A stretch of DNA of 64,000 nucleotides. Origin: Heloderma charlesbogerti (Eukaryota; Chordata; Lepidosauria; Squamata; Helodermatidae). The notes under the pieces are model-generated. The model saw only the letters and a program-made list of their open reading frames with translations, did no database searches and was not told where the DNA came from. Location: assembly GCA_026122225.1 (NCBI GenBank), contig JANEZZ010001956.1, positions 2,482,501 to 2,546,500 on the forward strand, read 5' to 3'. The translations under genes and the position numbers were made by a program. Below, in pieces: positions 11,221-21,494 of the stretch; position 1 is the first letter of the stretch; every line of letters begins with the position of its first letter.

Positions 11221-11279
11221 AAATGCAACTATTTCGTACGTTCAGCATATATCCCCCTCGCCCTGTTCATGTTGCCATG

Positions 11280-11575
11280 AAGAGGGCTGGCGTCAAGGGT
11301 AGGCATGGTCTGGCACCTGTTGAAAGCCACACCCCAGTAGGGGCCCACAGACAAGAGCCCTCTGGATTTGCTCCTCCTCTTCACCATTGCAACCTGCTTC
11401 TTCCTCTGGCCCAGACAATGCTGGTGAATGAGGGGCAGCAAATGCCACGGCCTACTCATTTCCTGGCTCTCTGCCCATCCAGCAAACAAGCGAGCCTTGC
11501 TTGCAATGATGTGGGCCTTGGCAAGTGCCCAGCAATGCTGACCCCTGACGCTGTTCCTGGTTGGCACATCCCTAC
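11280..11575 (-). repeat. Unclassified repeat family U1, copy 2 (inverted)
   Basis: Reverse-complement of the family at 8935-9268. It begins 'agggctggcgtcaagggtag' and carries the 'cttcctctggcccagacaat' block. The open frames on both strands are not conserved between copies. Confidence 0.55.
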
Positions 11576-11599
11576 CTGGGACCCAAGATGACATAATGC

Positions 11600-12095
11600 A
11601 CAACTGAGAAGCGTTTACCGCTTACCAGCTATGAATTTCCTATTGGGAGTTTGTAGAAATTCTCCATGCAGTGGGCAAAGTGAGTAAGACCAAGACTACA
11701 CACTACAGTTGACACTGATTTTTTTTTCCTTAAGTAAAATGGGGATTCCCACTCAGGAGAAACATCGGAGTAATTTCAAAGGAAGCAAAAGGCATTTCAG
11801 CTTTCAGGAAGTGGGGAGGGGGACATCAGCAAATCTTGACATTTCTCAGAATCTCAAATACCCCCCTTCAGTATGGCCTTTTCTAACTCATTTCTGTTGA
11901 GAGGAGCTGCCACACCTATGAGGTGACAGGACACTCTGTACAGAATGCTTCCCAGGGTGCTGTTAATTATAATTTAGCATTATATCCTAAAGGAGCATGA
12001 GTCAATCAATAATTAAACCACAGAGTATTAGTGGTTGACACAGCAAACACGTTCATCACAGTTCTCGCTCTCTTCCCAAGCTTCTTCCACCACAC
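11600..12095. other. Anonymous DNA
   Basis: No feature recognised. Confidence 0.4.
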
Positions 12096-12099
12096 CACC

Positions 12100-12124
12100 A
12101 CACACACACACACACACACACACA
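12100..12124 (+). repeat. (CA)n microsatellite
   Basis: Twelve CA units. Confidence 0.95.
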
Positions 12125-12229
12125 TTTCCTCTAAGTCACAAGTGGAGACAGGATATCCAATAAACTGGACTATGGCTACTAGGCCAAGAAATGTTCTTGG
12201 AAGTCTCAATGGATGATTTAGGGGTTTAG

Positions 12230-12790
12230 GGCAGGGATGATCAAGGGGCTGGAGCATCTCCCCTATGAGAGAAAGTTACAACAGCTGGGATTGTTTAGCT
12301 TGGAAAAAAGGAGGGTAAGGGGAGCCATGATAGAGCTCTACAGAATTATGCATGGTGTGGAGAATGTGGAAAGGGAGACATTTTTCTCCCTCTCTCAAAA
12401 TACTAGAACCCAGGGTCATCCTATGAAGCTGATTGGTGGGAGATTCAGGACAGATAAGAGGACTTCTTCACACAGCACATAGTTAAACTGTGGAATTTGC
12501 TACCATAAAATGGAGTGATGGCCACCAATTTGGATGGCTTTAAAGGGGGGCTGGACAAATTCCTGGAGGAAAATGCTATGAGTCTTGATGGCTATATGCT
12601 ACCTCCACTACCAGAGGCAGTGAGTCTGTGTACACCAGATACAGGGGAACATGGGCAGGAGGGTGCTGTTGCGCTCATGCTTTGCTTGTGGATTTCCGGT
12701 CAACAGCTGGTTGGCCACTGTGTGAACAGAATGCTGGACTAGATTGACTCTTGGTCTGATCCAGCAGTCTGATCCATATGTTCTTATGAG
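12230..12790 (+). pseudogene. L3/CR1-like LINE, ORF C-terminus and 3' end
   Basis: The frame 12237-12482 encodes a CR1-group C-terminal motif (LQQLGLFSLEKRRVRGAMIELY then FFSLSQNTRTQGHP). After the stop the 3' region continues in the common sequence ending 'cagaatgctggactagattg' and 'ggtctgatccagca' near 12770. Minus-strand relatives of this tail lie at 38953-39370 and 51722-52022. Only the end of the polymerase ORF survives, so it is inactive. Confidence 0.75.
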
Positions 12791-13079
12791 GAATATGATC
12801 CAGATGTTGGCTGTGCTGGCTAAGGCTGATGGGTCCAAGAATTGCAGTCCAAGAACTTCTAGACGGTGACATCTTCCCCACCCCTAGTTTAGGGTCATGT
12901 CTACATTACAGATTTAGCAGGCATTCCCTCTCCGGGGGGGGCGGGGGCGCTAAGGAAAGGCAGCTCTTAACTGGAGCTGAACAAAAATGCCTTGCCCCCC
13001 AGTGTGCTGCCTCATTCTCAAATGGTGAATCTGAGGGGTGTGTTTTGGCAATTTTGAGGTGTGGACATAAGGCTGGCGT

Positions 13080-13238
13080 CAGTGGAGGGTGCTGGCTCTG
13101 ATTTCGGTGGGGCGGTGAATCCATTCTGGGTTTCTGTCAGAACCAGCCGGAACTCTAACAGAGCTATCCAAGGTGATGAACCCTATCCCTCCAAAATCGG
13201 TTCAGCCCTTTGGAAATCAGAACCACCAGCCTCCATTG
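13080..13238. mobile_element. hAT-type MITE, CAGTGGAGGCTGG family (degraded)
   Basis: Ends CAGTGGAGGGTGCTGGCTC and ACCAGCCTCCATTG. The inner arms 'ggtggggcggtgaatc' and 'aatcggttcagccc' are the diverged equivalents of those in the cleaner copies at 31043-31260, 52421-52529 and 63471-63628. The flanking 8-mers no longer match. Confidence 0.65.
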
Positions 13239-13254
13239 GCCAACAACATCAAGG

Positions 13255-13480
13255 ATAGACATGGCCCACTGACAAGAGCCCCCTGGACTTGCTCCTCCTC
13301 TCCACCACTGCAACCTGCGTGTTCCCCGGCCTCTTGCTCTGGCCCAGTGGTGGTGAGAAGAAGGAGCAGCAGATGCCGCTGCTGACTTGCCCGCTGGCTT
13401 TCTGCCTGTCAAGCAAACAAGTGGGAGCAATGATGAGAAAGCGGAGGAGGAGCGAGAGCAGCTGGGGACCATGGCGGTGC
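13255..13480 (-). repeat. Unclassified repeat family U1, copy 3 (inverted)
   Basis: 'caaggatagacatggcccac' corresponds to the family end. The 'ttgctcctcctctccaccac' and 'cttgctctggcccag' blocks follow. The overlapping 130-residue minus-strand frame is low-complexity Ser/Arg-rich and not shared with other copies. Confidence 0.5.
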
Positions 13481-14310
13481 GAAGGCGGACTCGCTGTGGA
13501 AGGAGGCCCGTTGAGGGCGCCTTGCCAAAGGGCCCTCCAAAACTTGGAGCTGGCACTAGGTGGGCGCTCTGGTGGCAGCAGTGTTTCTTTTTAAATCATG
13601 TTTATGCTGTCACCAGGGGCTGCCGGTGTACCACAGGTAAGACCCTGAAAAAGAGGCTAAAGCCCTGAAACTCAGGTCAACTCTGGACACTTGGCAGCAT
13701 TGTGTGTGTACAGCCTCCCTTTGAATTCCAACATCAAATGAAACAGCCCTGCATTTGCAACTTGCTATTTGTACAACGGTAGGAAAGACGCCCCTTCCTT
13801 TCTTTTCATCCTGCGCATTAAGATCTCTTACCTCAATGTTTGAAGCATTGCAAGTTTGCTCTTAAATAATCTGTGGGAGTTTGGTGTCCTCTAAGCAGGG
13901 GACAAGCCCAGTCCAGCAGATGTGTTTTTGTAGGCTTGCTCCTACCCACAGTTTGTGCAACCTCTATGTGCAGAACCTTATTTTTCCTGATGGTTATCTC
14001 TCCATATGATATACACAATAGCTTGGAGGTGCCCTTGAGTTTTTTCCAGGACTTTGATGTGCCAGGGCTCGCTTTGCCACTTAGATGTGGGGGAAAGGTA
14101 AAATCTCTTCAAACTGGGAAAGAAGAACTGGTTGATGGACGATATTGGCCATAGAAAAGGCTGTGGGTTTTCAGGCCCAGTTCTTGCAGATGGCAAGGTA
14201 CACCTGTTTTGTGACTGTACACTTCAGACTGCAGGAGGGAACTCACATATTTGCCAGCAATACCATACACAAAATCCCTACACATAAAAAACTGGCAGGA
14301 CAGAGAAATG
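13480..14310. other. Anonymous DNA
   Basis: No gene or repeat recognised. Confidence 0.4.
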
Positions 14311-14319
14311 GGATCTAAG

Positions 14320-14733
14320 TAGGAATGGGGGAGAATTTTGTTTCAGGTTGTTGTTTTTTTAAAAAAATTCCCCCAAATTCACAAAGTTCTCCATACTGAG
14401 GACAAAAAGAACTTGAGATGTTCTTAAAAAAAAATGAATGTGGGAGAAACCAAAATGGACAGAATTGCCCAGGGCTTTGAGTGCTTTGCTTTTAAAGTCT
14501 GGGCTCAAATCCTTGTGTATTCAATCATGTTAGTGCTTAAATAGGGTTGCCACCTCTTTTTGTCTGACAGGCTCCTCATCTACATGGCAGGCAAATACAA
14601 CGTGATCATTTTTGTGCTGGGAATAGTTGATAGGAATTTACCAAATGTTCTTAATATTCAGGACAGAAAGAACTCGCCATTTAAAAAATTCCAGTGCAGG
14701 AGAATGCTAAACTGACAAATTCACCCATCTCTA
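14320..14733. mobile_element. Nonautonomous hAT element, 414 bp
   Basis: Left end TAGGAATGGGGGAGAATTTTG and right end AAATTCACCCATCTCTA. Flanked by GATCTAAG (14312-14319) and GTTCTAAC (14734-14741), 6/8 identical. Interior is AT-rich and noncoding. Confidence 0.6.
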
Positions 14734-14739
14734 GTTCTA

Positions 14740-16165
14740 ACCTGTCTTTGCTATGATGTGCTAGTTTTCTATCTTATGTAAGAATATGGTAGTGTAAGGC
14801 TTATTACTAGAGTTCTATCAGAATGATTTTGCTCATTTTTGTTTTGAAGTGAAGCTTGAGCAGTGTAGATGTGCATAAAATTTTGAAACCTTGAAAAAGT
14901 TGAAAGATCAAGCTTTGGGTAGCTTGGGAAGGGAGAAGGGATGAAGCAAAGGGGAAGTGAATGCATATGCCCCACACTGTGCATGTAATGTAACACATGG
15001 CACACTGTGTGTATGCACATGTAGTAATGCTTACTCCTGTGAGGTCTTAGAGTGCTGGGCCAGTGAAAGGACAGGCCCAGAATGTTGGGAAAGGGGCTGA
15101 GGAAAAGTCGGTTGGTGATAGGTAGAGTAGGAGGAAGACAAGCTGAAGAGCTGAAAGATCACCAGAGGGAGAAGAGAAAGAAAAATCTTACATCACGTGT
15201 TTTTGACCTCTTACTGAAAGAAATGGTAAGTGATGTTTTTAAAAAGAACATCCTTTTTTGTTTTCACCTTAGCCAGTTTATTTGTAGTACACATATTTTA
15301 AAAGTGTAAAGTTGTTCCAGTCGCAAGGGGAATGGGCAAAAATATTTGTATCCAATCATTCTCAGACTACTAGCCCACATGGAGACACAGGATTTGCATT
15401 AGGTGCAATGAATATTTTTCTATGAACACATTATACTTACCAGAAGCCTTCATTTTGTCATTACATTTGTTTGTTTCTGAAATGCATACCCCACCATTCA
15501 ATGGCTAATTAGTCCTTGAATTTTTCTGCTGTGTGCTTCACTTGGCGTTCTGGCCTCTGCACCTTCTTCCCAGTTACATAGAACTAATTACACTCAGACA
15601 AAAATACAAAATCTTAAGAGAAACCCCTATACTCAACCTTCCCTCTCAGTGTTGCCAACTAGCAAAACCACAACAAAAATATCCTGGCCTGCTCTTGGAC
15701 CTTTAGAAGAGAGTAGATCTGCAGGAAGCATCAGGTGACGCTTTTCTTGGCAATGGAGTTAAACATGAGATGACAACCTGTGAACTGTTGCAGATAGGGA
15801 TGGACAGATGCCCCACAGTTCACGTCCTCTGGGCCCACGCCAAGCTGCTGATGCAGCTTACGTGCCCTGAGACCCGTGCTTGAGCTCTCCCCGTTTGCCA
15901 AGCTGCCTGCACTCACTGAGACCCATCTGGGAGTGCCCTTTTGTGAAAGAAAATGGCGATTGCGAATATGTGAACATCTAGTCTTACACAAAATGGTGCC
16001 TTGAATGGCCGATATACACAAGATTAAAGTCACAAAACGGTGAGTGTGTATATCGTGCAGGGGGACTCGAGCGGGGACAGTGGGCGCAGCTCGGGGGTGT
16101 GGGCAGGGGACCTAATTGGGCACCTATGCCATTCCTAGCTGCAGATCAAACTGCTGTGCAAGGGA
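14740..16165. other. Anonymous AT-rich DNA
   Basis: No recognised gene or repeat. Confidence 0.4.
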
Positions 16166-16224
16166 CAGCTCCTGGGGGTGGCCCAAAAGGGAGCACAGGA
16201 AGCTGCCTTATACCAGGTCAGGCA

Positions 16225-16465
16225 TTGGCCTGGTTCACACAACATGAGAGCCCCCGGGTTAAACATCCCTTGGGCTGTCGTGCGTGAGTGGGAGAGACTG
16301 GAAGCATCGCCTCTCGCGGCCCCACCACTTCCACTTTCAATCAGCAACCTGCAAGCAGCTCCTTTGTAGGTTTCTTAGTGTGTTGTCTGAACCTGGCTGG
16401 GTTAACCGCTGGGTTGCTCAGCCCCGAAACAACCCAGCATTCTGGGTTCGGATGACACATTCAGC
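16225..16465. mobile_element. Probable palindromic DNA element
   Basis: 'ggttcacacaac...cccgggttaa' near 16228-16262 is answered by 'gggttaaccgctgggttgct' and 'gggttcggatgacac' near 16400-16460, the same style as the element at 54540-55060. It follows a SINE 3' end ('agctgccttataccaggtca'). Confidence 0.4.
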
Positions 16466-16611
16466 AAGGAGCCAATTATGGGTTGCTAAGTGAAAGCAGA
16501 AGTGGCAAGCATGCTGCAGGCACTGTGCCCACTCTCTCCCTTTTGTCTCTGACAGCCCATGGGTTCTTTAACCCCATGCCAGGCAAATCAGCCCTATTTA
16601 TCCATTTAGAC

Positions 16612-16742
16612 CTCAGATGGGCAACTTGTGGCCCTCCAGATGTTTTGCCCTGCAACTCTCATAAGCCCTACCCAGCATAGTCCATGGTGAAGGATAATGA
16701 GAGCTGTAGGCCAGAACAACTGGAGGGACACAAGTGCCCCTC
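16612..16742. mobile_element. hAT-type MITE (GGCAACTTGTGGCCCTCCAG family), degraded
   Basis: 'gggcaacttgtggccctcca' at the left is answered by 'tggagggacacaagtgcccc' at the right. The interior 'ctgcaactctcataagccc' is typical of the group. Confidence 0.55.
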
Positions 16743-16764
16743 CCCCCCGAATCCTAGGCCAATA

Positions 16765-16925
16765 TTCTCCACGCACAATTGGTAGCAGCTGCCTTGGATG
16801 ACACAGATCTTTCCCATCATTAGTCCTTTTAACTAGGGATTGGTCCTTTTAACTAGAGATGCCAAGAATTGAACCTGAGGCCTTCTGGATTCAAAGCAGC
16901 TGCTCCACCACTGTGCTATGCTCCT
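16765..16925 (-). mobile_element. tRNA-derived SINE (squamate type), minus strand
   Basis: Read on the minus strand: an A-box-like 'agcacagtggtggagcagct', then box B AGGTTCAATTCTTGG, then the 'catctctagttaaaaggacc' body and a 3' part 'caaggcagctgcta'. Related fragments lie at 17560-17645, 30880-31042, 39775-39850 and 52320-52610. Confidence 0.65.
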
Positions 16926-16983
16926 TCCCAAATATTATAACCAGGCAGCTCAGCCTTATACCAGGTCACACAACTTGTCACCC

Positions 16984-17102
16984 AGTGCCAGCCTTCCCTG
17001 CCCTGGAGCCCTCCAGATGAGTTGGACCACAACTCTCATTACCCCAACCAGGAGGGCCATCCTGGCTGGGGATATGGAGGGCCAAACGTTGGGGAATGTT
17101 AT
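16984..17102. mobile_element. hAT-type MITE, degraded
   Basis: 'ccagccttccctgccctgga' at the left, and 'gccaaacgttggggaatg' at the right, with 'ggaccacaactctcattacc' inside. TSD not evident. Confidence 0.5.
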
Positions 17103-17169
17103 CTGGTAGTGGTTTTCTGGGATCTCAGGCAGAGGACGTTCCTCATTACCTGCTACCTCAGGTATCCTC

Positions 17170-17365
17170 GGCATTTTTTGATTAGGGGGCATGCTTGGAA
17201 TGTGGAGAGAGTGTCGTGGGTGCTCTCACAAAATGGCTGCCAAGTGGGGCATGGCTGGTCACAAAACACTCATTTCCCTGCTGAGACTTAAAAGAAAGTT
17301 AACGTGCCCAAGAACCTAAGTACAAGGCTGAGGCGGGGAGCTGAGCTCCAAAACACAAAACCACG
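17170..17365 (-). repeat. Dispersed repeat, inverse relative of 2835-3060
   Basis: Shares the 'aaaagaaagttaacgtgc' and 'ggagctgagctccaaaacac' region in reverse orientation. Class unknown. Confidence 0.4.
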
Positions 17366-17559
17366 CCTTTGAACCCAAATGAAGATGGTGCTGAAGAGCA
17401 GCACTTTGCTTTGCAACATGCCACCATCCCAGGTAAAAAGAAATTTAAATAACCTTAAGAATAAAATAAAATTGGGGAGGGGCAGGGAGCCTGGCAGAAC
17501 CAAGAGAAGTGTCTGTGGGCACCACACTGGAAACCCAGTGCTACCCGATCATTTTTGCT

Positions 17560-17645
17560 GGAGAAATAAGGGATTGAACCTGGGACATACAGTATGCAAA
17601 GGACGTGTCCTTCTCCAAACTGGTAACACCATTCATCTCTTCCCA
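17560..17645 (-). mobile_element. tRNA-SINE head fragment, minus strand
   Basis: 'gggattgaacctgggacata' is a reversed box B region followed by 'cagtatgcaaagg', matching the SINE head at 30990-31042. Confidence 0.5.
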
Positions 17646-17798
17646 AAGCATGCCCTCTCCCAAAGCACGATAATCTTGCCCTACTTTTTACTTTAGTTCC
17701 CTTGCCAGCCTCTTCCCGGAGGAGCTACCTCCCTCCTACAACCCAAATCTCTGCTACAGTTTATGTCCTTCTGTCATCATGGGGCCCCTCCCTTAGTT

Positions 17799-17933
17799 CA
17801 GCCTTTCCCAACTTTGGGTCCCCAGGTGGCATTGGACTACAACCCCCATAATCCCTGACCATTGGTCATGCTGGATGGGGAGATGGGAGTTGTATCTCAA
17901 CAACATCTAGGTGCTCAAGCTTGGGAAAGGCTG
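17799..17933. mobile_element. hAT-type MITE
   Basis: Inverted ends CAGCCTTTCCCAACTTTGG and CAAGCTTGGGAAAGGCTG. Flanked by CCTTAGTT and CCTGAGTC (6/8 identical). Interior 'actacaacccccataatccc' is typical of the family. Confidence 0.75.
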
Positions 17934-18003
17934 CCTGAGTCCCTGAAATCAATCAGTAAAGTCATGATTCTCCCTCACTTCCACTCATTCCTCTATCCCA
18001 AGA

Positions 18004-18284
18004 AGGGCTGGCCCTACCGTTAGGCATGGTGAGGCAGTCACTTTAGGCAGTAGATGCTGGAGGGTGGCCACAAGGTGCTGGAAGACAGAGCTTTGTGTTT
18101 CATGTGGTTTGCCCAGCGCCCCTTAAGCTAGGCTGCAGCCTTCTAAAACAATGGAGGACACTGTCTCCTCACCAGTGTTGAAGTAAAATTCAACTGCTAG
18201 TCTAGTCAGCTTCTGTACATGGAATGGGAAAAGGCACCATCTTGTCCTTTGCCTCAGGCACCAAAATGTCTTCTGCCAGCCCTG
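18004..18284. mobile_element. hAT-type element, GGGCTGGCCCTACC family
   Basis: Left end 'agggctggccctaccgttag', right end 'tctgccagccctg'. A better copy lies at 63075-63376 and a fragment at 43336-43400. The shared interior includes 'gtgttgaagtaaaattcaac' and 'gcaccatcttgt'. Noncoding. Confidence 0.65.
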
Positions 18285-18469
18285 TGAACCAAGAATGCTC
18301 CTTCCCCTCCATATTTTCTGTCTCTCATAAGGGCGAGCCCGCTCCCTCCTACAGCGACGCACTTTCCAAACGTCTGCATCCCAGTTTCACTTGGAAGCAA
18401 ATAATTAACTCATCCTGTTTTTGACCGGCCCCCTGAAACTTTCCCACCCAGCAATTAAAGCCTGCCCTC

Positions 18470-18695
18470 CCTCTCCCACATTCGGTGTATTAATTGCCAG
18501 AATCAAACTAATAATCCTTTGAATGGCACTAATCAAATGATGAATGACTTGGAACACAAATTAAATACTCTGTGCTGATTAATCTGAACCTGCCTCTGGC
18601 TTTTCTGTTGCTGATGCCGGTGCGTGCAGCACATAAGCCTGCATCATTTGACAGAAGGGAAAAAGTGAGGCATTTCATGTTAAGCAAAAGGAAAA
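18470..18695. promoter_or_regulatory. Candidate conserved noncoding block
   Basis: Repeat-free, AT-rich stretch with several homeodomain-style cores: TTAATTGCC (18490s), AATCAAACTAATAATCC, ACTAATCAAATGATG and TGATTAATCTGAAC. This composition resembles vertebrate developmental enhancers. That is inference from motif texture only; no comparison was possible. Confidence 0.25.
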
Positions 18696-18763
18696 AATAA
18701 TTCACATTATGGCACTGAGCAATCTACTGTATATGAGCAAGCCGCTGGCATGGAGGTCTGGTG

Positions 18764-19348
18764 TAGGGATGTACAAATCCCTTACCTGGTTCCAGTCGGG
18801 GCATCTGGGGGCGGGGAGGCGATCCATCCCTCCCCCCTGGAATCCTCCTCAGCTGGCTCCGCTCCGCAGCAAAGCCACAGAGCCACCTGCCAGGGCCAGC
18901 CGCAGCCGGACTTCTGGCTGCTGCTGCCATGCTGCGGACTCAAATGGCGGCTGCTACACCGGCCACCATTTGTGTCCCTGCCTTAGGCCATGATAGGCTA
19001 TGTAAGTATTTACGTAGCCTATAATGGCAAAGAGCAGGGACGCAAATGGCACCCATTACGCCATTTGCATCCCTGCTCCTTTCGTGATAGGCTACATAAA
19101 TACTTACATAGCCTATCACGGCCTATGGCAGGGACGCAAATGGCGGCCGCTACGACGGCCGCCATTTCATTCCTCAGGGCTGCAGAAGGAGGATGACCCG
19201 ACCTGGAGCATCCGTCGCCAGGTAGAGTCCATCCCGGGAGGATTTTGGGGGGTGGGGGGGTAGTCCATTCCGCCACGGACTCCAGGGGGCCGGATTCCAA
19301 AGAATCCGGCCTCACTGGAGTCCATGGCAGATTTCTCCAACATCCCTA
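18764..19348 (+). mobile_element. PAL element copy 1: hAT-like MITE with hairpin array
   Basis: 585 bp with inverted ends TAGGGATGT... and ...ACATCCCTA and a perfect 8-bp TSD GTCTGGTG (18756-18763, 19349-19356). 'Plus' here means the TAGGGATGTAC end comes first. Between GC-rich flanks lies an alternating array of two hairpin classes: B (AAATGGCG core) at 18941-18972, 19032-19078 and 19138-19167, and A (GATAGGCTACGTAAAT core) at 18986-19028 and 19083-19120. The end domain repeats 'gactcca...ctggagtcc' as another inverted pair. No protein is encoded. The terminal pattern and TSD length point to hAT; movement would need a transposase supplied elsewhere. Confidence 0.9.
18941..19167. repeat. Alternating B-A-B-A-B hairpin array of PAL copy 1
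   Basis: Five consecutive inverted repeats, each 30-47 nt, spaced about 50 bp centre to centre. Best arms: GAGCAGGGACGCAAATGGC with GCCATTTGCATCCCTGCTC (one mismatch), and AAATGGCGGCCG with CGGCCGCCATTT (perfect). Confidence 0.9.
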
Positions 19349-19544
19349 GTCTGGTGGTATGTCTGGCTAAAGAACTCTGGAAAGATTATTATCTTCAAAG
19401 CATACCTCTCCTTCCCAACTCCAAAGCATGTCTTCATATCAAGAAGTCACAAATTTCATGCATCTGGTGAAGGTGGGTCTAGCCTATGAAAGTGAATGCT
19501 ACAAATCAGTTTGCCAGGTCATATCGATGTAACACAAGCTTATA

Positions 19545-19735
19545 TTGGTATACCATCTTAACTGCGATGACTGGATGCCTGATTTCATCTGATCTCGGAG
19601 GCTAAGCAGGCTCATCCCTGGTTAGTACTTGGAAGGGAGACCGCCTGGGAATCAGGCTTCCTGCACTGAGCAGGGGGGTTGGACTCGATGGTCTTGTAGG
19701 CCACTTCCAACCCTATGATTCTATGATTTTATGAC
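19545..19735 (+). mobile_element. 5S rRNA-derived SINE with LINE-like tail
   Basis: Positions about 19545-19655 match vertebrate 5S rRNA in its internal promoter region: 'ctgatctcggaggctaagca' (box A region), 'ctggttagtacttgg' and 'gggagaccgcctgggaat' (box C). The true 5S ending is replaced by a tail 'ggggggttggactcgatggt' to 'ttctatgattttatga'. The same tail is found on L3/CR1-like copies at 38760-38815 and 41466-42055. It is therefore a retroposed chimera, not a working 5S gene. Confidence 0.8.
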
Positions 19736-19739
19736 TTTT

Positions 19740-20175
19740 CCACTTGTGAAAAGAACCCTGGGTGTTGCAGTTTGGAGAGGGTGCTGCTGACAAATCTCTT
19801 TGGGTCAATCCAGATGTGATGACATTGGCGATCTGTGAATAAATCTCAGAAGTGTCAATGGCACTTTAGACTGGGAACATAGTGGGGGGAGGCAGTTAAC
19901 ACTTTCCCCATAAGAACAAGAGAAGAGTGTTAGAAGTGGCTGAATAATGCAGACTGAATCCAGAAAGTGAAAGTCTTAGCGAACTTTACTGAGCCATAAC
20001 AGTCCCCTGGCTAAGCAGCCAGAAGTATAAAACAGCACAGCAAAACAGGCCAGGCTTCGAAGACTGAGACCACTACTACTACAAAATATGCTGAATATGC
20101 AAGTCTTCTTATACACAAGAAAGCCTGGCTAAAAAGGAAAACTTATTTGGCTCCACCTGGCTGCTAGGCAACATC
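19740..20175. other. Anonymous DNA
   Basis: No firm feature. The stretch 19960-20010 ('gtgaaagtcttagcgaactt') reads like LTR-type sequence but has no partner repeat in the window. Confidence 0.3.
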
Positions 20176-20181
20176 CCAATT

Positions 20182-20284
20182 AACAGCTCTGGATGCATCA
20201 GAGAGACTTGAGTGCAGGGGTCACAAGTGGGGAGGGAACTTGTGATTCCTGCACCCAATGCTCTGATGCATCCCGAGCTGTTCA
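20182..20284. repeat. Inverted repeat (hairpin)
   Basis: AACAGCTCTGGATGCATCAGAG at the left pairs with CTCTGATGCATCCCGAGCTGTT at the right with one bulge. Inside, 'gtgcaggggtcacaag' pairs with 'cttgtgattcctgcac'. Element class unknown. Confidence 0.65.
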
Positions 20285-20549
20285 TTAGCTCTGCACTGCT
20301 GACATTGCCGGAGATCTTCTCCCATCAGATTCTGAATGGTGGCCACCATTTTTTAAATCCAAAAGGAGCAAAGCTTCATGGTGATGTAATGTCACTCTGA
20401 CTAGAGTAGTGGGAAATAAATAGTGGATGCCAGCCAGCAACTCCAGAAGAAGAGCTCCACTGGGGGCAATAGGTATCTGTAATATTGTTCCCTGCCTCCC
20501 AAATGCGTCAAGCTGTTCCTCCCTATTTCATCACCATTGAACAGGGTAG

Positions 20550-21102
20550 TGTCAGGAGCGCCCTAGCTGCCTCTTACAGACCCCTCCAATAGCCAACTCA
20601 AGACACAGATGACGAGGATTCTTTCCAAGGCTTTATTCCTTTATTACTTAATGACACTTACAGATACTAATCACCTGCGACTAAGCAAGGAACTGCACTG
20701 GGTAGATAGCAGAGTAGCCTAAGCTCCAGGTAAGGCAGTTGGTCCCCGTTTAAAGGAGAAGTGCGGGAAGACTCTGAACTTATGGGCTATGGAGAGGTCC
20801 TCCCTCTTACCCGTGGATCCTCGGGACGCGACCATTGTTTGAGCGACAAATGAGCGGAGTGCCTCCTTTTGGCGCCCTCCATCTGTCGCCGCTCCCTGTG
20901 TCTGCGCCGAGCGTCCAGCAAGCCCCCCTCCACCACTTTCTCACTGCCAGGGTCACTATCTCTCACAGGAATGCTGGCAGGAGGAATCTCTGCCAGCTGC
21001 TGTGTTTGTGAGAGATGAGTGAGCTCCTCTCCCACGGATTGCTGTTCTTCCTCAGAATCAGAACTGCTCTGGGGCTCTATGGGCTCAGTTTCCACCCTGT
21101 CA
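20550..21102 (-). mobile_element. Solo LTR of a Ty3/gypsy chromovirus
   Basis: 553 bp, beginning TGTCAGGAGCG and ending CCACCCTGTCA on the plus strand. It is flanked by GGTAG and GGCAG, a 5-bp TSD with one mismatch. It is homologous to the LTRs of the element at 57439-63002: same coding strand, same 'cagttggtccccgttt' block (20737-20755), and a reversed polyadenylation motif region (TTTATTCC near 20632). Recombination between two LTRs is the usual origin of such a solo copy. It is diverged from the complete element, so it comes from a different insertion or subfamily. Confidence 0.88.
20787..21102 (-). pseudogene. Pol C-terminal tail coding region inside the solo LTR
   Basis: An uninterrupted frame enters from the LTR 5' edge and closes at 20787, 316 nt in. 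That is the same distance as in the 3' LTR of the complete element (57642-57957). The peptide has an acidic/Ser block (QSSSDSEEE) then Arg-rich RRRHRERRQMEGAKRR and ends RPEDPRVRGRTSP. With pol removed, the frame has no natural start here (the upstream ATG-like codon lies just outside), so it is a relic. The conserved length and frame suggest coding function in the parent. Confidence 0.6.
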
Positions 21103-21149
21103 GGCAGCAAAGTGAGGGTGGGTGGGCATTTCAGCTTGGCCCTGCCAGG

Positions 21150-21490
21150 TATACTTGGGTGGCCATGTGCCCTTTTTTTTTTTACAGAGGGCAGTTCTCT
21201 ATTTAAAGGGCCCGGTCCAAGTCCGATTTAAAGATAAAGAATCGTAAGAAGTGTTGCCCACCAAAAGTTAGCGCCCGGACACTAGACTGAGCGGGCAGGC
21301 ACACAGGTTACCTGGCCACAGTCTTCCCCACTATGAAGTTGGATTTCTATTTAAATTATAATAAGGATTTCTAAATTCACATTTATGTATGTAAAGTTGC
21401 ATATGCAGACTGTATGCATATCTGTGTCCTCTTTTTTGCTGGTGCATTTCGCTTTTTCTTGGGTGGGGGGCAATACATAAGTGGCCTTCA
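21150..21490 (+). mobile_element. Nonautonomous hAT element, GGTGGCCATGTGCC family
   Basis: Begins 'gggtggccatgtgccc', contains 'cagagggcagttctctattt', 'aaagataaagaatcgtaaga' and 'ctggccacagtcttcccc', and ends 'aatacataagtggcctt'. Relatives lie at 29560-30835 (interrupted), 31930-32610, 34690-35075 and 45345-45635. Ends have the hAT style; TSD not resolved. Confidence 0.55.
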
Positions 21491-21494
21491 TTAG

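Noticed and set aside
13164..13556. 130-residue Ser/Arg-rich minus-strand frame
   Set aside because: Lies in repeat family U1 and is not preserved in the other copies.
18941..19167. CRISPR-like array (regular ~50-bp repeat spacing)
   Set aside because: The repeats are palindromes inside a hAT-like element with TSDs in a vertebrate genome; there are no unique spacers or cas genes.
19545..19660. A functional 5S rRNA gene
   Set aside because: Promoter-like segments match, but the 5' part and the 3' end diverge strongly and the sequence runs into a LINE-like tail. A retroposed SINE fits better.
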